A stretch of 64,000 bases of DNA from contig NC_089490.1 in NCBI RefSeq assembly GCF_036850765.1, positions 109,189,074 to 109,253,073 of the forward strand, read 5' to 3'. This DNA comes from Saccopteryx bilineata (lineage: Eukaryota; Chordata; Mammalia; Chiroptera; Emballonuridae). The position numbers were made by a program, and so were the translations under genes. Below the pieces are notes generated by a model that saw nothing but the letters and a program-made list of their open reading frames with translations, was not told the origin of the DNA and did not search any database. Below, piece after piece: positions 11,701 to 25,025 of the stretch; position 1 is the first letter of the stretch; each line of letters begins with the position of its first letter.

Positions 11701-13324
11701 TAAAGTGTGTGCAGAGGCAGGGAGAGCATGGACAGGTGTGGGGCAGGTTGGAGGAGGGCTTCTGGGTTCCCCTCTTTCCCAGTCCACTTCTCTCCTCCCT
11801 CACCAACTCTCAGCCAATTTACCTATTTCAAGAACCCAGAATTAGTGGTAAATTCAGCATCATAGTTGAGTTCAGCCTTTTCTTTGAACATCACAAACAA
11901 ACTTTTCACTTAAAATCCATGATAATCCCGAGACTACTTTCATATATTTGATCTGTCACTGATCGAAATGGTATTATGCATCTCGTAACTCTATGTCACC
12001 CATAGTTTATTATCATCATCAGAATTTTAATATCTTACACATCTGTAATTTTACAGTTCATCAAGTGTTGTCAGTTTCAGCATCGTTATTTCTTGATCTT
12101 TCAAATGATATACAAAGATGTATGTCAAGAACAAAATGTGCCTGACCCATGGAAGTGCCTGTCTCTCATCATATTATATTTTTAAACTAGCTCTTAAAAC
12201 ATAAATATTTCAATTTTGTGGGGGCCTAGTTATATTAACATAACAGTGTGGATCTTTCTTATTTTCAGAATTTCATTAAAATAGATTTTAATAAGCCAAT
12301 CTCCCTTAAAAAGCCAATTAGATGATGAATAATTATTGACAAAATATTTTTATATTGCTCAAGCTAAAAATAAATAAAAGTATTTATCAAATAAAGGTCT
12401 TTTTTCTTAGATAAAATGAATTAATTGGTTTTATATTATAGATGTTAAATAAACTAAGACAATAAATTCATGTTACATGGATGTTTATATCCAAATGAAC
12501 TATAATTTTCTTTGTAAAAAAACAAGTCTATCGATAGCTATAAAAAGCAAAAGTTAATTTTTTAAACAATAGAGAGGTTATCTTCTAATTTTGTTTAAAA
12601 CCCTGTGATAAATTTTATTTCTTGTTTTCTTTAAAAAATATATAAGATAAAGCTTTGGAAAACATGATGTTTCCTGGACTACCATGAAAAGATTTGAAAA
12701 ATCCATTTATATGAATCATTATTTTTAAAAAGGAAAGAGATATCAAGAATATTGGTTGATTTCACCAAACTTTGCAATTTATTTTGGTTTTCCATGTAAA
12801 TATTTAATACTGATTAATAACCAGAACCAGTGTAGCCTCAAAGCACTATTTTTCAAGTTCCTAGAAAATTTAAGAAAGTAGATGAAAGAATACTGATTGT
12901 TTTAGAAATGATCTGGAATTGATTATTTTATACTGGAAGTAGTTAAAATGTTACAAAAATAAATGGTTAGCAGTTTGCTTTCACTACCCATCAAATAAAA
13001 TAAAAACCAGTGACTCTGGAACCAGAGCAGAGTTCAAGGAATCCAGGGCTCAGACCCCATTATTTCCTTTTCCTCTCCACACCGTGAGGGCAAGCCAACT
13101 GCCCAATTCAGTCTTGATTCCACATTTCCTGCTCCTTCTTGGAGATGCTTCAGCTACTTCAGAACCATAAGTAACATTTCCAGAAAAGTCTATTGTCCTC
13201 CTTTTGCCCATTGTGTTGTCTGCTTCGTGATGGTTTTTTTTTTTTTTTCTGATTCCCTATGAAATGATCTGTTGTCAAAAGGGCTTGGAAGGGTCATTAA
13301 GTTGTTATTGCATTTCACTTATAT
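11701..13324. other. Unclassified DNA
   Basis: No coding exon or recognised repeat was seen on either strand. It is AT-rich with a poly-T run at 13235-13249. Confidence 0.4.
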
Positions 13325-13672
13325 GTCTAATCTAATAAAAAACATAAACTAAGTAAATAGAAACAGTCTCATAGATATGGAGAACAGAATGACAATTGTC
13401 AGAAGGGAGAGGGATTAGGGGAATGGGTAAAAAAAGTGAAAAGATGAAGGAAAAGGTCTTATATTCACAGAAAACAGTATGGTGATGACCAGAGGGAAAG
13501 GAGGGGGTGTGCTTGTAGAAGAGGGTATGGGGGATACATGATGATAGGAGACTTGATTCAGGTCATGAACACACAATACAATAAACAGATGGTATATTAT
13601 AGAAATGTGCACTTGAAACCTATATCATTTTATTAACCAATGTCACTGCAATAAATACAATAAAAAGTTTTT
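13325..13672 (+). mobile_element. Old LINE-1 3' UTR fragment
   Basis: The purine-rich 3' UTR and terminal text (gtgcacttgaaacctat at 13606-13622, followed by an A-rich end) are those of an older mammalian L1 tail. No ORF2 is left. Confidence 0.65.
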
Positions 13673-13800
13673 AAAGTTGCAATTGCTCATGTGGAAAGAA
13701 GTATATTCTATGTCTAGAAAACTTAGACATAGGACAGCAACATTTATGAAACATTCACAAAATAATATAAAATTCTAAAAAAATAATAAAAACTATGGTA

Positions 13801-14750
13801 TTCTTAGGGTATATTCATAAAATTGGGATAGCTGGGTCCAAAGGCAGTTTGATTTTTAATTTTTTGAGAAATCTCCATACTGTTTTTCACAGTAGCTGCA
13901 CCAGTCTGCATTCCCACCCTTTTCTCCTCATCCTCGCCAGCACTTATTCTGTGTTGTTTTGTTGATGAACACCATTCTGACTGGAGTCAAGTGATATCTC
14001 ATTGTGGTTTTAATTTGCATTTCTCTAATGATTAGTGATGTTGAGAATTTTTTCATATGCCTATTGGCCATCTGTATGTCCTCTTTGGAGAAGTGTCTAT
14101 TCATTTCTTTTGCCCATTTTTTGATTGGATTGTTTGTCTTCCTGGTGTTGAGTTTTACAAGTTCTTTATAAATTTTGGTTATTAACCCCTTATCAGAACA
14201 CCATAGTACTGTTCCAAAAGGAGAAATGCACCCCCATGTTTATGGCAGCATTGTTCACAATAGCAAAGATCTGGAAACAGACCAAGTGTAAGTCAGTGGA
14301 CAAGTGAATTAAAAAGCTTTGGTACATATATACTATGGAATACTACTCAGCTATAAGAAATGATGACATTGGATCATTTACAATAACATGGATGGAACTT
14401 GATAACATTATACTGAGTAAAATAAGTAAATCAGAAAAAACTAAGAACAATATGAATCCATACATAGATGGGACATAAAATGAGACTCAGAGACACAGAC
14501 AAGAATGTGATGGTAATGGGGAGGGGGATGAGGAGAGGAGAAAAGAGAGGGAGGGGTGGGAGGAGGGCAGGGGCACAAAGAAAACCAGATAGAAGGTGAC
14601 AGAAGACAATTTGACTTTGGGTGAGGGGTATGCAACATAATCAAATGTCAAAATAATCTGGAGATGTTGTCTCTGAACATATGTACCATGATTTATCAAT
14701 GTCACCCCATAAATATTAATAAAATAAATAAATAAAATAAAATAAAATAA
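13801..14750 (+). mobile_element. LINE-1, mosaic class, with 5' inversion
   Basis: The block 13801-14197 is L1 ORF2 on the minus strand. The block 14198-14750 is the adjoining, more 3' part on the plus strand, through the 3' UTR and A-rich tail. The two breakpoints meet in the parent sequence (ends ccctaag and aacaccatag), with nothing lost. This is the expected product of twin priming during insertion. Flanks aaaataataaaaacta and aaaataatatatacta are a likely but A-rich target duplication. The 3' end is L1-A-like and the ORF2 body L1-B-like. Confidence 0.88.
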
Positions 14751-14751
14751 T

Positions 14752-14913
14752 ATATACTAATGAACAAAGTGACCTGAGAAAGAATAGAGGCAGAGGCGGG
14801 GGTCACAAGGACCAGAGGGACAGCTGTCAGAGAGAAGGGGGATGAAGGGATGGGATCAGAGAAGGTGAAGGGATAAGTGAAATTATATATACATTATTAT
14901 ACAGAGATACAGA
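14752..14913 (+). mobile_element. LINE-1 lineage B, 3' UTR fragment at the head of a chain
   Basis: It matches the 3' UTR of the L1-B copy at 30925-31080 (shared gatgggatcagagaaggtg and aattatatatacat), but has no ORF2 and no A tail. It abuts the full 5' tip of the next L1-B at 14914. Confidence 0.7.
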
Positions 14914-15658
14914 TTCCAAGATGTTGATGAAATAAGTGGAAGTTCCAACTGCCACCTGCAGGACAAAATTGGATTACAATTAATTTAAGAACAATCCTTT
15001 TGAAAAACCAACTTTGGACTAAACTAAGAGGAATCTATAGCCAAGGATCACTGAAGAAGCCACACCGAGACTGGTCAAAAGGGTGGAGATGTGGAAAGGG
15101 CTGCTCTGAGCGAGCAGCAGCTGAGGGTGTGGAGGGACTCTCACTGAAGACATGGTTACACTGAGACGTGTGGGTGCTCAGTCTCAGGCCCAGAGCCCCA
15201 GCCTAGAACACTAGAGCCTAAAAGAGGAGCCCAGATAGCATTTAGCTGTAAAAAGAGCCAGGTTTCTGTCTGCAAGAAAGAGACAAAGCTTTCAGATGCA
15301 GACTCTGTCTTAAAGGCCTGTACAGAAAACCTCGTTCTCAGCCACTTACCTAGGGCTCTGGCGGGAGAGAGCTGAGAGGACTAGAGTTGAATGAGGAGAG
15401 TGTAAAGTTGGAGGTCCGGGAAGAGACACTGTGAGGGATGGCCACAGAACTCCTGTGCTGAGTCATTCTCCAGTACTGCTGTCGCCATCTTTCTTGAGTG
15501 GAGCATCCCCTTTGTGCAGCATCAGCCTGGGAAAAAGCAACTGCTCTGCCCTTGGGAGTCTCTACTATCCCAGTCATGGTGACTGGTTGTTCTGAGAGGC
15601 CAGGAAACGGGGTGTGTCAGTGACTCAGTGTTCTGGAGTTGAAACTAGAACTTCCCTA

Positions 15659-15664
15659 CATACA

Positions 15665-15730
<66 letters not shown>
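15659..15730. repeat. (CA)n(CT)n microsatellite
   Basis: About 17 CA units followed by about 14 CT units inside the L1-B 5' UTR. The reading frames across it are repeat artefacts. Confidence 0.95.
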
Positions 15731-15731
<1 letters not shown>

Positions 15732-17538
15732 GAGTCTATGACTGCTGCTTTTATGTCACGGGAGATTCAGTTGAAGCTGTCTGGAGAGAGGAGGACCACA
15801 CCTCTGGGTCTCAGAGGCCACACTCTACTAAAGTCTGTGAGAAATTCTGGACAGACTGACATTTGGGGCTGAGGGGCAAAGCCACACCCATCACCCTTTC
15901 TAATCCCTGAATTGCCACAGGTTCTATACCCTAGCAGAGGTTTTTTCAGCTGCTGAGCCCAACAGGCAGCCAGCAGACAGAGGCTGCAGGAGACAGGACT
16001 CAGGGAAACTTGGCTGTTTAAGTGGACCTTCCCCTAGGCCCAGTGTGGGTAAAAATCAGCCTAGGAGTGTAGCTTGGTATTTCCATATGCACCTGGGCCT
16101 AGCAGAGACAGCCACAAACTCTGGATTGCTTGAAGCTCCAAGAAAGTTGCCGAGGGCCAGTCAAAGGCAGTGTCTCCCACTGGTATGTGCTGGGTCCCTG
16201 CTAGGGATGTGTAGGGCCAGCATATCCAGGGGCTAGCAGCAGAAAGCATCAATTCAGGACCTAACAACCCTTGCTAGAGTGGTATCCTAAGGAAAGCTCC
16301 TCACACCTGACCCAGCTGAGGTGAGTTCTCTCTCTCTCTCTGATCAGCACCAGAACAGCGGCTCATGTGCATTGGATAAGGTGGAGCTTCACAGTCAACC
16401 AGGCCAGGCACTGGATATCCTGCCCTGCAGAACTAGATTCCATAGGGGAAAGAGAGAGAGACTCGGAGCATAGACATTTAACTTGTGGGTCCCTGTGAGT
16501 ATATTGTTGGATCTGGTTAAAGAGGCTTAGCCCCCTTTGAGAGGGCACAGTCAGCCACAGGAGAGGACTCTCTCAGTCTTCCTCCTGAGACTGGGTCTCA
16601 TCAGCTGAAAGAACTTCTGCAGAGGGGACTGTTGGTCACACTCGATTTAAACCTGCTGGTCACCTTGTTGGGAGAAATAAAATTTGAGCATCCAGCAGTA
16701 GCTGAGGGATCTAGCTCTAGAGTAGCAGCCACATTCCCCATACTGTGCTGACCTAGAGACTCCTGAAGTAGGGGGTCCCACAAACATTGTATTCACAACC
16801 TCAGCTGCCCTAACTAACCAAGTGTGCAACCTATAGAGGGGTTGGTTGGGTGAGGCCAGTCTGAGCCCACACTATAGTCTTTCTACAGAAGACTCCGCGA
16901 AGACCAGGCAGTTGCAAGAGGAAGAGGAGAAGCTGAAAAGTGGAAACAAATCTTACAGAGTTTGGGGCTTTTACAGAGCTGCTGTTATCTCTAAGCAGGA
17001 TGAAGCTGATCTTTATACAAAGGCTGGCCCCTCTCAGTCTACACAAGCACAGAAAATGCAGACACAAACAGCAAAAAGTGCAATAGTTGCAGACTGGTAT
17101 CCCACAGTGGATTACAAACAAAAACTGACACCAACTCAAGAAGAACTAGAGCCAACACTACTGGTAGTGGATGGCAGACAGCACCAACCCTGAACTCAGT
17201 TACTTACACAAGCAGCACACCCAGAGGTAAAGTCTAGCAGGCACTAGACACTGTGGAGAATAAATATGCCCCACAGGATAGACATTGCACAGGGTGTAAT
17301 ACACATGATCAAGATTGACCCTTAGAGCCAGCCAGCCTGAAGGAATAACCATACCCATGAATGGACCAACTGCATCTAATACCCACATACAACAAGAGGG
17401 AAAATAGTACCCTCAAGAAGCATTTCTAGAACAAGGATAAAAAGTAGCCTGGAAGTCAGTACCACTGAGTCCATTCTTCTTCATAAAGACCCCACAAAAA
17501 TTTCAAAGTCAGACAGCACTACCTAATACACAGAAAAA

Positions 17539-18270
17539 ATGGGCAGACAGAGAAATGCAACTCAAATGAATCAAGAAATATCCCCAGAAAAAAAAAACTG
17601 AATGAGATGGAAGTAACCAAACTACCAGATGCAGAGTTTAAAACAATGATTGTTAGGATGCTCAAGGATCTTGGAGCAACAAAGGATGAACACAATGTGA
17701 ACCTAAATAAAGAGATAGCAAGCATCAAAAATGACAATGAAATTATAAAAAGAACCAGTCAGAAATGACAAATACAATATCAGAAATGAAGACTGCACTA
17801 GAAGGAATTAACAACAGGCTGGATGAGGCAGAGGATTAAATCAATGATTAGAGAACAAGATAAACAAAAGCACAAAAGCAGAGCAGCAAAAAGAAAAGAG
17901 GATCAAAAAGTGTGATGAAACTCTAAGAGAGCTCTGTTACAATATGAATATAAACAACATCCACATCATAGGTGTTCCTGAAGGAGAAGAGAACAAAAAA
18001 GGGATAGAAAACCTGTTTGAAAAAATCATAGCTGAAAACTTCCTTAAATTGATGAAAGAAAAAGCCACACAAGTTCAAGAAGCACAGAGAGTCCTATTAA
18101 AGAGGAACCTAAGGAGGCCTACACCAAGACACATCATAATTAAAGTGCCATAGTTAAGAGATAAAGAAAGAATAATAAAAGCTGCAAGAGAAAAGCAGTT
18201 AATTACCTACAGAGGAACCCTCATAACAATGACATCCGACTTTGCAACAAAAACACTTGAGGCCAGGCAG
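17539..18270 (+). pseudogene. LINE-1 ORF1p remnant (L1-B, first chain)
   Basis: This is the remnant of L1 ORF1, the RNA-binding chaperone that coats L1 RNA. It begins at ATG 17539, followed by codons for a GRQRNATQMNQE-type start shared with the copy at 49174. Frameshifts and stops break it early. A better preserved segment at 17944-18153 (NIHIIGVPEGEENKKGIENL) corresponds to the start of the RNA-recognition domain. It is cut off at 18270 by the next L1 5' tip, before the C-terminal domain is finished. It cannot encode a working protein. Confidence 0.85.
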
Positions 18271-20458
18271 TTCCAAGATGATCACAGAGTAGACAGATGC
18301 TCCAATTCCCACTTCCCAGAACCAAGATGGATTCCAACTTAAATCAGAGAACACTCATCATGAAAGACAAACTTTGAACTAAACTAAGAGGATTCTACAA
18401 CCAAGGACCACCAAGAAACCCACACTGAGACTGGTAGGAAAGGTGGAGACATGGAAAAGGCTGCCCTACTCCCAGGAGTGAGAGGCGGCTGGGAGGGACT
18501 TTTGTAACGAGCAAGGCTGTCCAGCGAGTTGTAGGTCCAGAATCCCAGCCTAGAGCCCTGGAGCCTAGAAGGGGCTTATGGACTATATTTGGCTGAGAAA
18601 AAAAGCCTAAACACAGTTTGAGAGAAGGAGGCAGGACTCTCAGACCCAGGCTCCGTAATTAAAGGAACTGCACAGAAAGTCTCACTCACAGCTACTTTCC
18701 CAAAGCTCTAGGAGCATAGAGCACTGGGAGGACTGGAATTGCCAGGGGAGAGAGTGGTCTCAGAGGCACAGGGGTAGACACTTAGAGAGAAGAACACCTT
18801 AACCCTTGGGCTGAGTCACTCCCCAAATCTAAAGTGAACATTTTTCCTGGGAACTAAATCACCAGCAAAGGAAAAAAAGTGCCCTGTCCACTGGAGGCTC
18901 CCCTACCCTAGCTAGAACAAAGGCGCTTAGAGACAGGTGCCATGTTAGGGACACAAATAGGGAGTGCAGAGGTCTAAGCTACATACTACTGAGTACTCGC
19001 CCAGGGCAGGCAGGCCGGAGATGGCAGGGCATGGCTGCAGAAGTTCAAGTGAGCACATGCAAGCCACCAGTGAAGCCAGGAACCACCACTGCTGCTGTGG
19101 AAGTCCGGGCACACACACAGTCCTGATTGCTAAGTGGGCCCGCCCTTGGTGGGGGCAGAGACCAGAGCGTCAGTGGAGGTGGTACGTGTGGGCATGCGTG
19201 AGCCCACCAGTGAGGGCAGAAGGTACAGCAGTCGCTGTGGGGGTCCCGGCCAGCGCGCAAACCTGTCCGTGGTGCGGGCACATATTCAGCAGCAGCAGAA
19301 GCCGAGATGACATTGGCAGTGATCCAAGCCAATGCGCATGGCCCCCCTTACTGGCTGCTGATGTCTGAGCAAAGGCGCAGACCTCCAGTGATGCAGACGA
19401 GCCCTCCGCAGCAGCGGAGGCTGAGGCAGCCTCAGAAGTAGTCTGAATAGGCATGCACAGCCACACCCATGGGGGTGCAAGCCTGGGCAGACGCCCAGGT
19501 CATTGAGCAAAAGTGCTGATGGCATAGACTGGTCCTCAGAGGCAGCAATGCCTGGGGCTGCCATGGAAGCAGTCCAAACGGGCATGTGGGAGCACGCATT
19601 TTGGACCAGGACAGCGGTGACTGCGGAGGTGGCCTGGCACCAGCAGCACCTGAGTCGAAATGCCCCAGGGAGCAACAGCAGTGGTAGCCGGGTAGACTGA
19701 CCACCCAACAGGAACACAGGGGCCACTCCCACTGGACCCCATAACTACAACCTACTGAGTGCTGAAAAAGAAGAAAAAAACCAAAATAAAAGAAAATGAA
19801 ATAAGTAAATAAAATGTCTAGAGAGAATGACACCTGAGGCCAAGGTGTAGGCCAAATCTAATACCATACCTACTCACTGAATTACAGTACTGAGCCCAAC
19901 AAGTATCCATCAATAAGAGGTAACAGAAAGTAGATTTTAGGGGAACTTGAACTTTTAAAGGAACTTCTCCCAGGCCAATAGTAGATAAAAGCAAGCCTAG
20001 GAATGTGGCTGATATTTACAAAGGCACCTGGATCCAGCAGAGGCAGGCACAAGATCTGAATAGCTTGTAGCTCCCAAAAGGTGGATAAGAACCAGTCATA
20101 AGCAGTGACCCCCACTGATCTTCACCAGGCCACCACCAGGGAGGTCCAGGACAGGCACATTCAGTGGCCAGATACAGAATGCACCAGTTCAGGACCTAAC
20201 AATCCTTGTTAGAGTGGAAGCTTAATGAAGAGCTCCTCACAACGGACCCAGCTAAGACATAGAAAATTCTGACAAAAACAGCAAAAAGAACAGTGATAGC
20301 AGATAAGTAGCCAATAGCGGATTACAAACAATAGCTGATGTGAACCCAAGAAGATCTAGAAATAACACAACTGAAAATTGGAGGCAGACAACACCAACCC
20401 TAGAATTAGCTAGCTTCACAAACAACACACCCAAATGAGGAGGATATACACAGACAAA

Positions 20459-21375
20459 ATGGAAAGACAGAGAAGTGCAATCCAAATGAATCAACAAGAG
20501 AAAATCCCAGAAAATGAACTGAGTGAGATGGAAATAAGCAAACTACCAGATGCAGAATTTAAAATAATGATTATTAGAATGCTGAAAGATCTTAAAACAA
20601 CAATAAATGGACACAATCAGCACATAAATAAAGAGAGAACAAGCATCAAAAAGGACATTGAAATAATAAAGAAAAACCAGTCAGAAATGCCAGACACAAT
20701 ATCAGAAATGAAGACTACACTAGAAGCAATTAAAAGAAGTCTGGATAAAGCTGAGAATTGAATCAGCTATTTAGAAGACAAGATAAACAAAAACACAAAA
20801 GCAGAACAGCAAAAAAAAAAAAAACTGAACAAATCTGAGAAAACTCTAAGAGAGCTCTGTGACAACCTAAAGAGAAACAACATCTGCATCATAGGAGTTT
20901 CTGAAGAAAAAGAGAAAGAGCAAGGGATAGTGACCTTGTTCAATGAAATCGTAGCTGAAAACTTTCTTAAACTGATACAGGAAAAATCACACAAGTTCAA
21001 GAAGCACAGAGAATTCCATTAAAGAGAAACACAAAGAAATCTACACCAAGACACATTATAATTCAAATACCAAGGCAAAGAGATAAAAAGAAAATATTAA
21101 AAGCTGCTAGACAAAAAAAGGCTATCACTTCCAAAGAAGCCCCCATAAGGATGACATCCAACTTCACAACAGAAACAATTAATGCCAGAAGGAAATGGCA
21201 AGAAATATTCAAAGTAATGCAGAACAAGAGTCCACAACCAAGACTTCTATATCCAGCAAGGCTATGATTTAAAATTGAAGAAGAAACAAAAAGCTTCCAG
21301 ACAAAAAGAAAACTCAAGGAATTCATTACAACCAAACCAATGCTGCAAGAAAAGTTAAGGGGCCTTCTGTAAACA
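20459..21375 (+). pseudogene. LINE-1 ORF1p remnant (L1-B, interrupted copy)
   Basis: The ATG at 20459 starts an ERQRSAIQMNQQ-type N terminus. A 108-codon open segment (20435-20761 in this frame) covers the coiled-coil half, rich in K, E and I with heptad spacing. Stops and indels follow, including an A-run at 20812-20824. The RNA-recognition and C-terminal domain text remains recognisable up to about 21370. It is non-functional. It lies 5' of the ORF2 remnant in normal L1 order. Confidence 0.85.
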
Positions 21376-21428
21376 GACAAAGGGGGAAAAGAATATAATA
21401 AAAGAGAAATATAGATTTAAAGAATAAA

Positions 21429-22718
21429 ATGGCAATAAACAACTACCTATCAATAATAACATTAAATGTAAAAGGATTAAATGATTCAATTAAAAAACAT
21501 AGGGTAGCTGGGTGGATAAGAAAACAGGACCCATACATATGCTGTCTACAAGAGACACACCTCAAAAAAAAAATACACATACACTGAACGTAAAAGGATG
21601 GAAAAAAATATTTCATGCAAATAGAAATGAAAAAAAACTGGGGTAGCAATACTTATATCTGACAAAATAGACTTTAATACAAAGGTCATAATAAGGGATA
21701 AAGAAGGTCACTACATAGTGATAAGGGGAGAAATCTAACAGAAGGATATAACCATTGTAAATATCTATGAACCTAATATAGGAACAGCTAACTATATAAA
21801 GCAGATTTTGATGGACATAACGGGTGAGATCAATGGCAATACTATAATAGTAGGGGATTTTAACACCCCAGTAACATCACTGGACAGATCAAAAGAAAGA
21901 AAATTAACAAAGAAACAGCCACTTTAATTGACACACTAAATACACTGGACTTAATAGATATAATCAGAACCTATCACTCCAAAACAACAGAAAATACATT
22001 CTTTTCAAGTGCTCATGGTATATTCTCTAGGATAGACTACGTGTTAGAAAGCAACATGAGTCTCGATAAATTTAAGAACACTAAAATCATAAAAAGCATC
22101 TTCTCTGATCACAATGGCATGAAATTAGAAATCAACTACAATAGAAAAACTGAAAAGATTCAAACACTTGTAGGCTAAATAGCATGTTATTAAATAATGA
22201 ATGGATTAACAATGAAATCAAGGAAGAAAGTAAAAAATTTCCTTGAAACAAATGAAAATGAACATAAAACAACTCAAAATTAAGGAACATAGCAAAAGCA
22301 GTCCTGCGAGGAAAGTTTATAGCATTACAGGCATACCTTAAGAAGCAAGAAAAAGCTCAAATAAACCATTTAATCCTGCATCTAAAAGAACTAGAAAATG
22401 AACAACAAATAAAGCCAGAAGAAATAAAAGGAAGGAATAATAAAGATCAGAGTGGAAATAAGTGATATAACAGCTAAAAAAACAATACAGAAGATCAATG
22501 AAACCAACAGCTGATTATTTAAAAAGGTAAACAAGATTGAAGAACCTTTAACCAGATTCATCAAGAAAAAAAAGAGAGGACTCAAATAAATAAAATTAGA
22601 AATGAAATTGGAGAAGTAATGACCAATACCACAGAAATACAAAAAATTGTGCAAAAAAATACTATGAAGAGCTGTATTCAAAAAAAATTGGACAACCAGG
22701 TGAAATAGATAAATTTTT
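21429..22718 (+). pseudogene. LINE-1 ORF2p remnant, endonuclease part (interrupted L1-B)
   Basis: ATG at 21429 (AINNYLSIITLNVKGLN start) aligns with the ORF2 starts at 50141 and 62499. The apurinic-type endonuclease domain follows, with recognisable CCLQETH and GDFNTP-like motifs, but several frameshifts interrupt it. At 22703-22718 the sequence is duplicated around the nested L1-A and continues at 28380. Confidence 0.88.
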
Positions 22719-22965
22719 TAAATTAATTTTACTAGGGTGAAATCAATAAATCAGGGACATATGTTCAAAGAAAACATGTCCAGGTTATCTTGTCAATCAA
22801 TTATGTTGCATACCCATCACCCAAAGTCAGATTGTCCTCCGTCACCTTCTATCTGGTTTTCTTTGTGCCCCTCCCCCTCGCCCTTTTCCTCTCCCCCCCC
22901 CCCGTAACCACCACACTCTTAGCAATCTCTCTTAGTCTCATTTTTATGTCTAACCTACGTATGGA

Positions 22966-25025
22966 TTAATACAGTTTTAGTTTTTCTGATTTACTTATTT
23001 CACTTAGTATAATGTTATCAAGATCCCACCATTTTGTTGTAAATGATCTGGTGTCATCATTTCTTATGGCTGAGTAGTATTCCATAGTGTATATGTGCAC
23101 ATCTTCTTTATCCAGTCTTCTATTGAAGGGCTTTTTCATTGTTTCCATGTCTTGGCCACTGTGAACAATGCTGCAATGAACATGGGGTAGCATGTGTCTT
23201 TACATATCACATCTTAAGGTGTGAAGTTAAGTGGTTCACTTGGGCTCTCTCTTGTTTGTTCATATAGGCCTGAAGTGATATGAACTTCCCTCTTGTCACT
23301 GCTTTTGCTGCATCCCATAGATTCTGATATGTCGTATTTTCATTTTCATTTGTCTGTGTATATCTGAGTTTTGGGGATATATACCCTGTAGAGGGATTGC
23401 TGGGTCATAAGGTAGTTCTATTTTCAGTTTTTTGAGGAACCACCATACTTTCTTCCATAATGGTTGTACTACTTTACATTCCCACCAACGGTGAATGAGG
23501 GTTCCTTTTTCTCCACAGCCTCTCCAACATTTGCTATTACCTGTCTTGTTAATAATAGCTAATCTAACAGGTGTGAGGTGGTATCTCATTGCAGTTTTGA
23601 TTTGCATTTCTCTAATAACTAATGAATATGAACATCTTTTTATATATCTGTTGGCCATTTGGATTTCTTCCTGGGAGAAGTGTCTGTTCATGTCCTCTTC
23701 CCATTTTTTTATTGGATTGTTTGTTTGTTTGTTGTTGAGTTTTATAAGTTATTTGAATATTTTGGATATTAGGCCCTTATCTGACTGGTGTTTCAAAATA
23801 TCATTTCCCATTTAGTTGGCTGTCTGTTTTTGTTGTCAGTTTCTATTGCTGAGCAAAAACTTCTTAATCTTATGTAGTCCTATTCATTTATTTTTGCCAA
23901 GGGTTTGTCAATTTTGTTGATCTTTTCAAAGAACCAGCTACTTGTTCTATTAATTATTTCTACAATTTTTCTGTTCTCTATTTTATTTATTTCTGCTCTG
24001 ATTTTTATTATCTCCCTTTTTTGGATGATTTTGGGTTGTCTTTGTTCTTCTTTTTCCAGTTCCATAATATGTGAAGTTAAGTGGTTCACTTGGGCTCTCT
24101 CTTGTTTGTTCATATAGGCCTGAAGTGATATGAACTTCCCTCTTATCACTGCTTTTGCTGTATCCCATAGATTCTGATATGTCGTATTTTCATTTTCATT
24201 TGTCTGTGTATATCTTTTAATCTCTGCGCTTATTTCTTCTTTGACCCATTCATTTTTTAAAAGTATGTTGTTTAGTTTTCACATTTTTGTGGGGGTTTTT
24301 TCCTCTTTTTTGCAGTTGAATTCTAGTTTTAAGGTTTTATGATCAGAAAATATGCTTGGTACAATTTCACTTTTTCTGAATTTGCTGATGTTGTTTTTAT
24401 GGCCCAACATATGGTCAATTCTTGAGAATGATTCATGTACACTGGAGAAAAATGTATACTCAGTCACTTTGGGATGAAATGTCCTGTAGATGTCTATCAT
24501 ATCCAGGAGCTCTAGTGTTTTGTTTAAGGCCAATATATCTTTATTGATTCTTTGTTTGGATGACTGAACTAGAGCTCTCAGTGGTGTATTGAGGTTTCCA
24601 AGTATAATTGCATTTTTGTCAGTTTTTGTTTTAAGGTCAACAAGTAGCTGTCATATATTTTGGTGCTCCTTGGCTTGGTGCATATATATTAAGAATTGTT
24701 ATGTCTTCTTGATTCAGCGTCCCTTTAATCATTATGAAATGACCATTTTTGTCTCTGAGTACTTTTGCTGTCTTGTAGTAAGCATTATCAGATATGAGTA
24801 TTGCTACGCCTGCTTTTTTTTGCTGTTATTTACTTAGAGTATTGTTTTCCAGCCTTTCACTTTGAATTTTTTTTTATTCTTGTTGCTTAGATGAGTTTCT
24901 TGTAGGCAACATACAGTTGGATTTTCTTTTTTAATCCATTCTGCTACTCTGTGTCTTTTTATTGGTGAGTTTAATCCATTTACATTTAGTGTAATTATTG
25001 ACACTTGTGAGTTTTCTATTGCCAT
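22966..25025 (-). pseudogene. LINE-1 ORF2p remnant with RT-core deletion (nested L1-A)
   Basis: ATG at 25025 ([18 protein letters not shown] start) opens the endonuclease domain, which continues in pieces to the linker at 23895. There the frame passes from linker text (KIDKPLA) straight to text from near the end of ORF2 (KINE), skipping the polymerase domain. The [10 protein letters not shown] cysteine knuckle and the [13 protein letters not shown] terminus follow. A 145-base piece of linker (24069-24213) is repeated at 23219-23362 in the middle of the C-terminal part. Frameshifts add to this. It cannot make an active enzyme. Confidence 0.88.
23219..23362. repeat. Misplaced duplicate of ORF2 linker segment
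   Basis: About 145 bases from tgtgaagttaagtggttcac to tgtctgtgtatatct occur here and at 24069-24213 in the same orientation, differing at only two or so positions. The copy at 24069 is in the normal place. This one is inserted between ORF2 C-terminal segments. Confidence 0.92.

Larger units (their letters stand above)
14914..18270 (+). mobile_element. LINE-1 lineage B, 5' UTR and most of ORF1, no 3' end
   Basis: It starts with ttccaagatg, the same tip as the next copy at 18271. It runs through a 2.6 kb 5' UTR into ORF1, and stops inside ORF1 exactly where another L1-B 5' tip begins. The missing 3' part is not found beyond that second element. A (CA)n(CT)n microsatellite sits inside. Confidence 0.85.

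Noticed and set aside
15614..15872. Frames containing long TH and LS runs
   Set aside because: Translation of a (CA)n(CT)n microsatellite.
19045..19833. Cluster of overlapping frames on both strands, including 148 codons on minus
   Set aside because: Located in the GC-rich part of an L1-B 5' UTR. No frame is preferred and nothing resembles a known protein.
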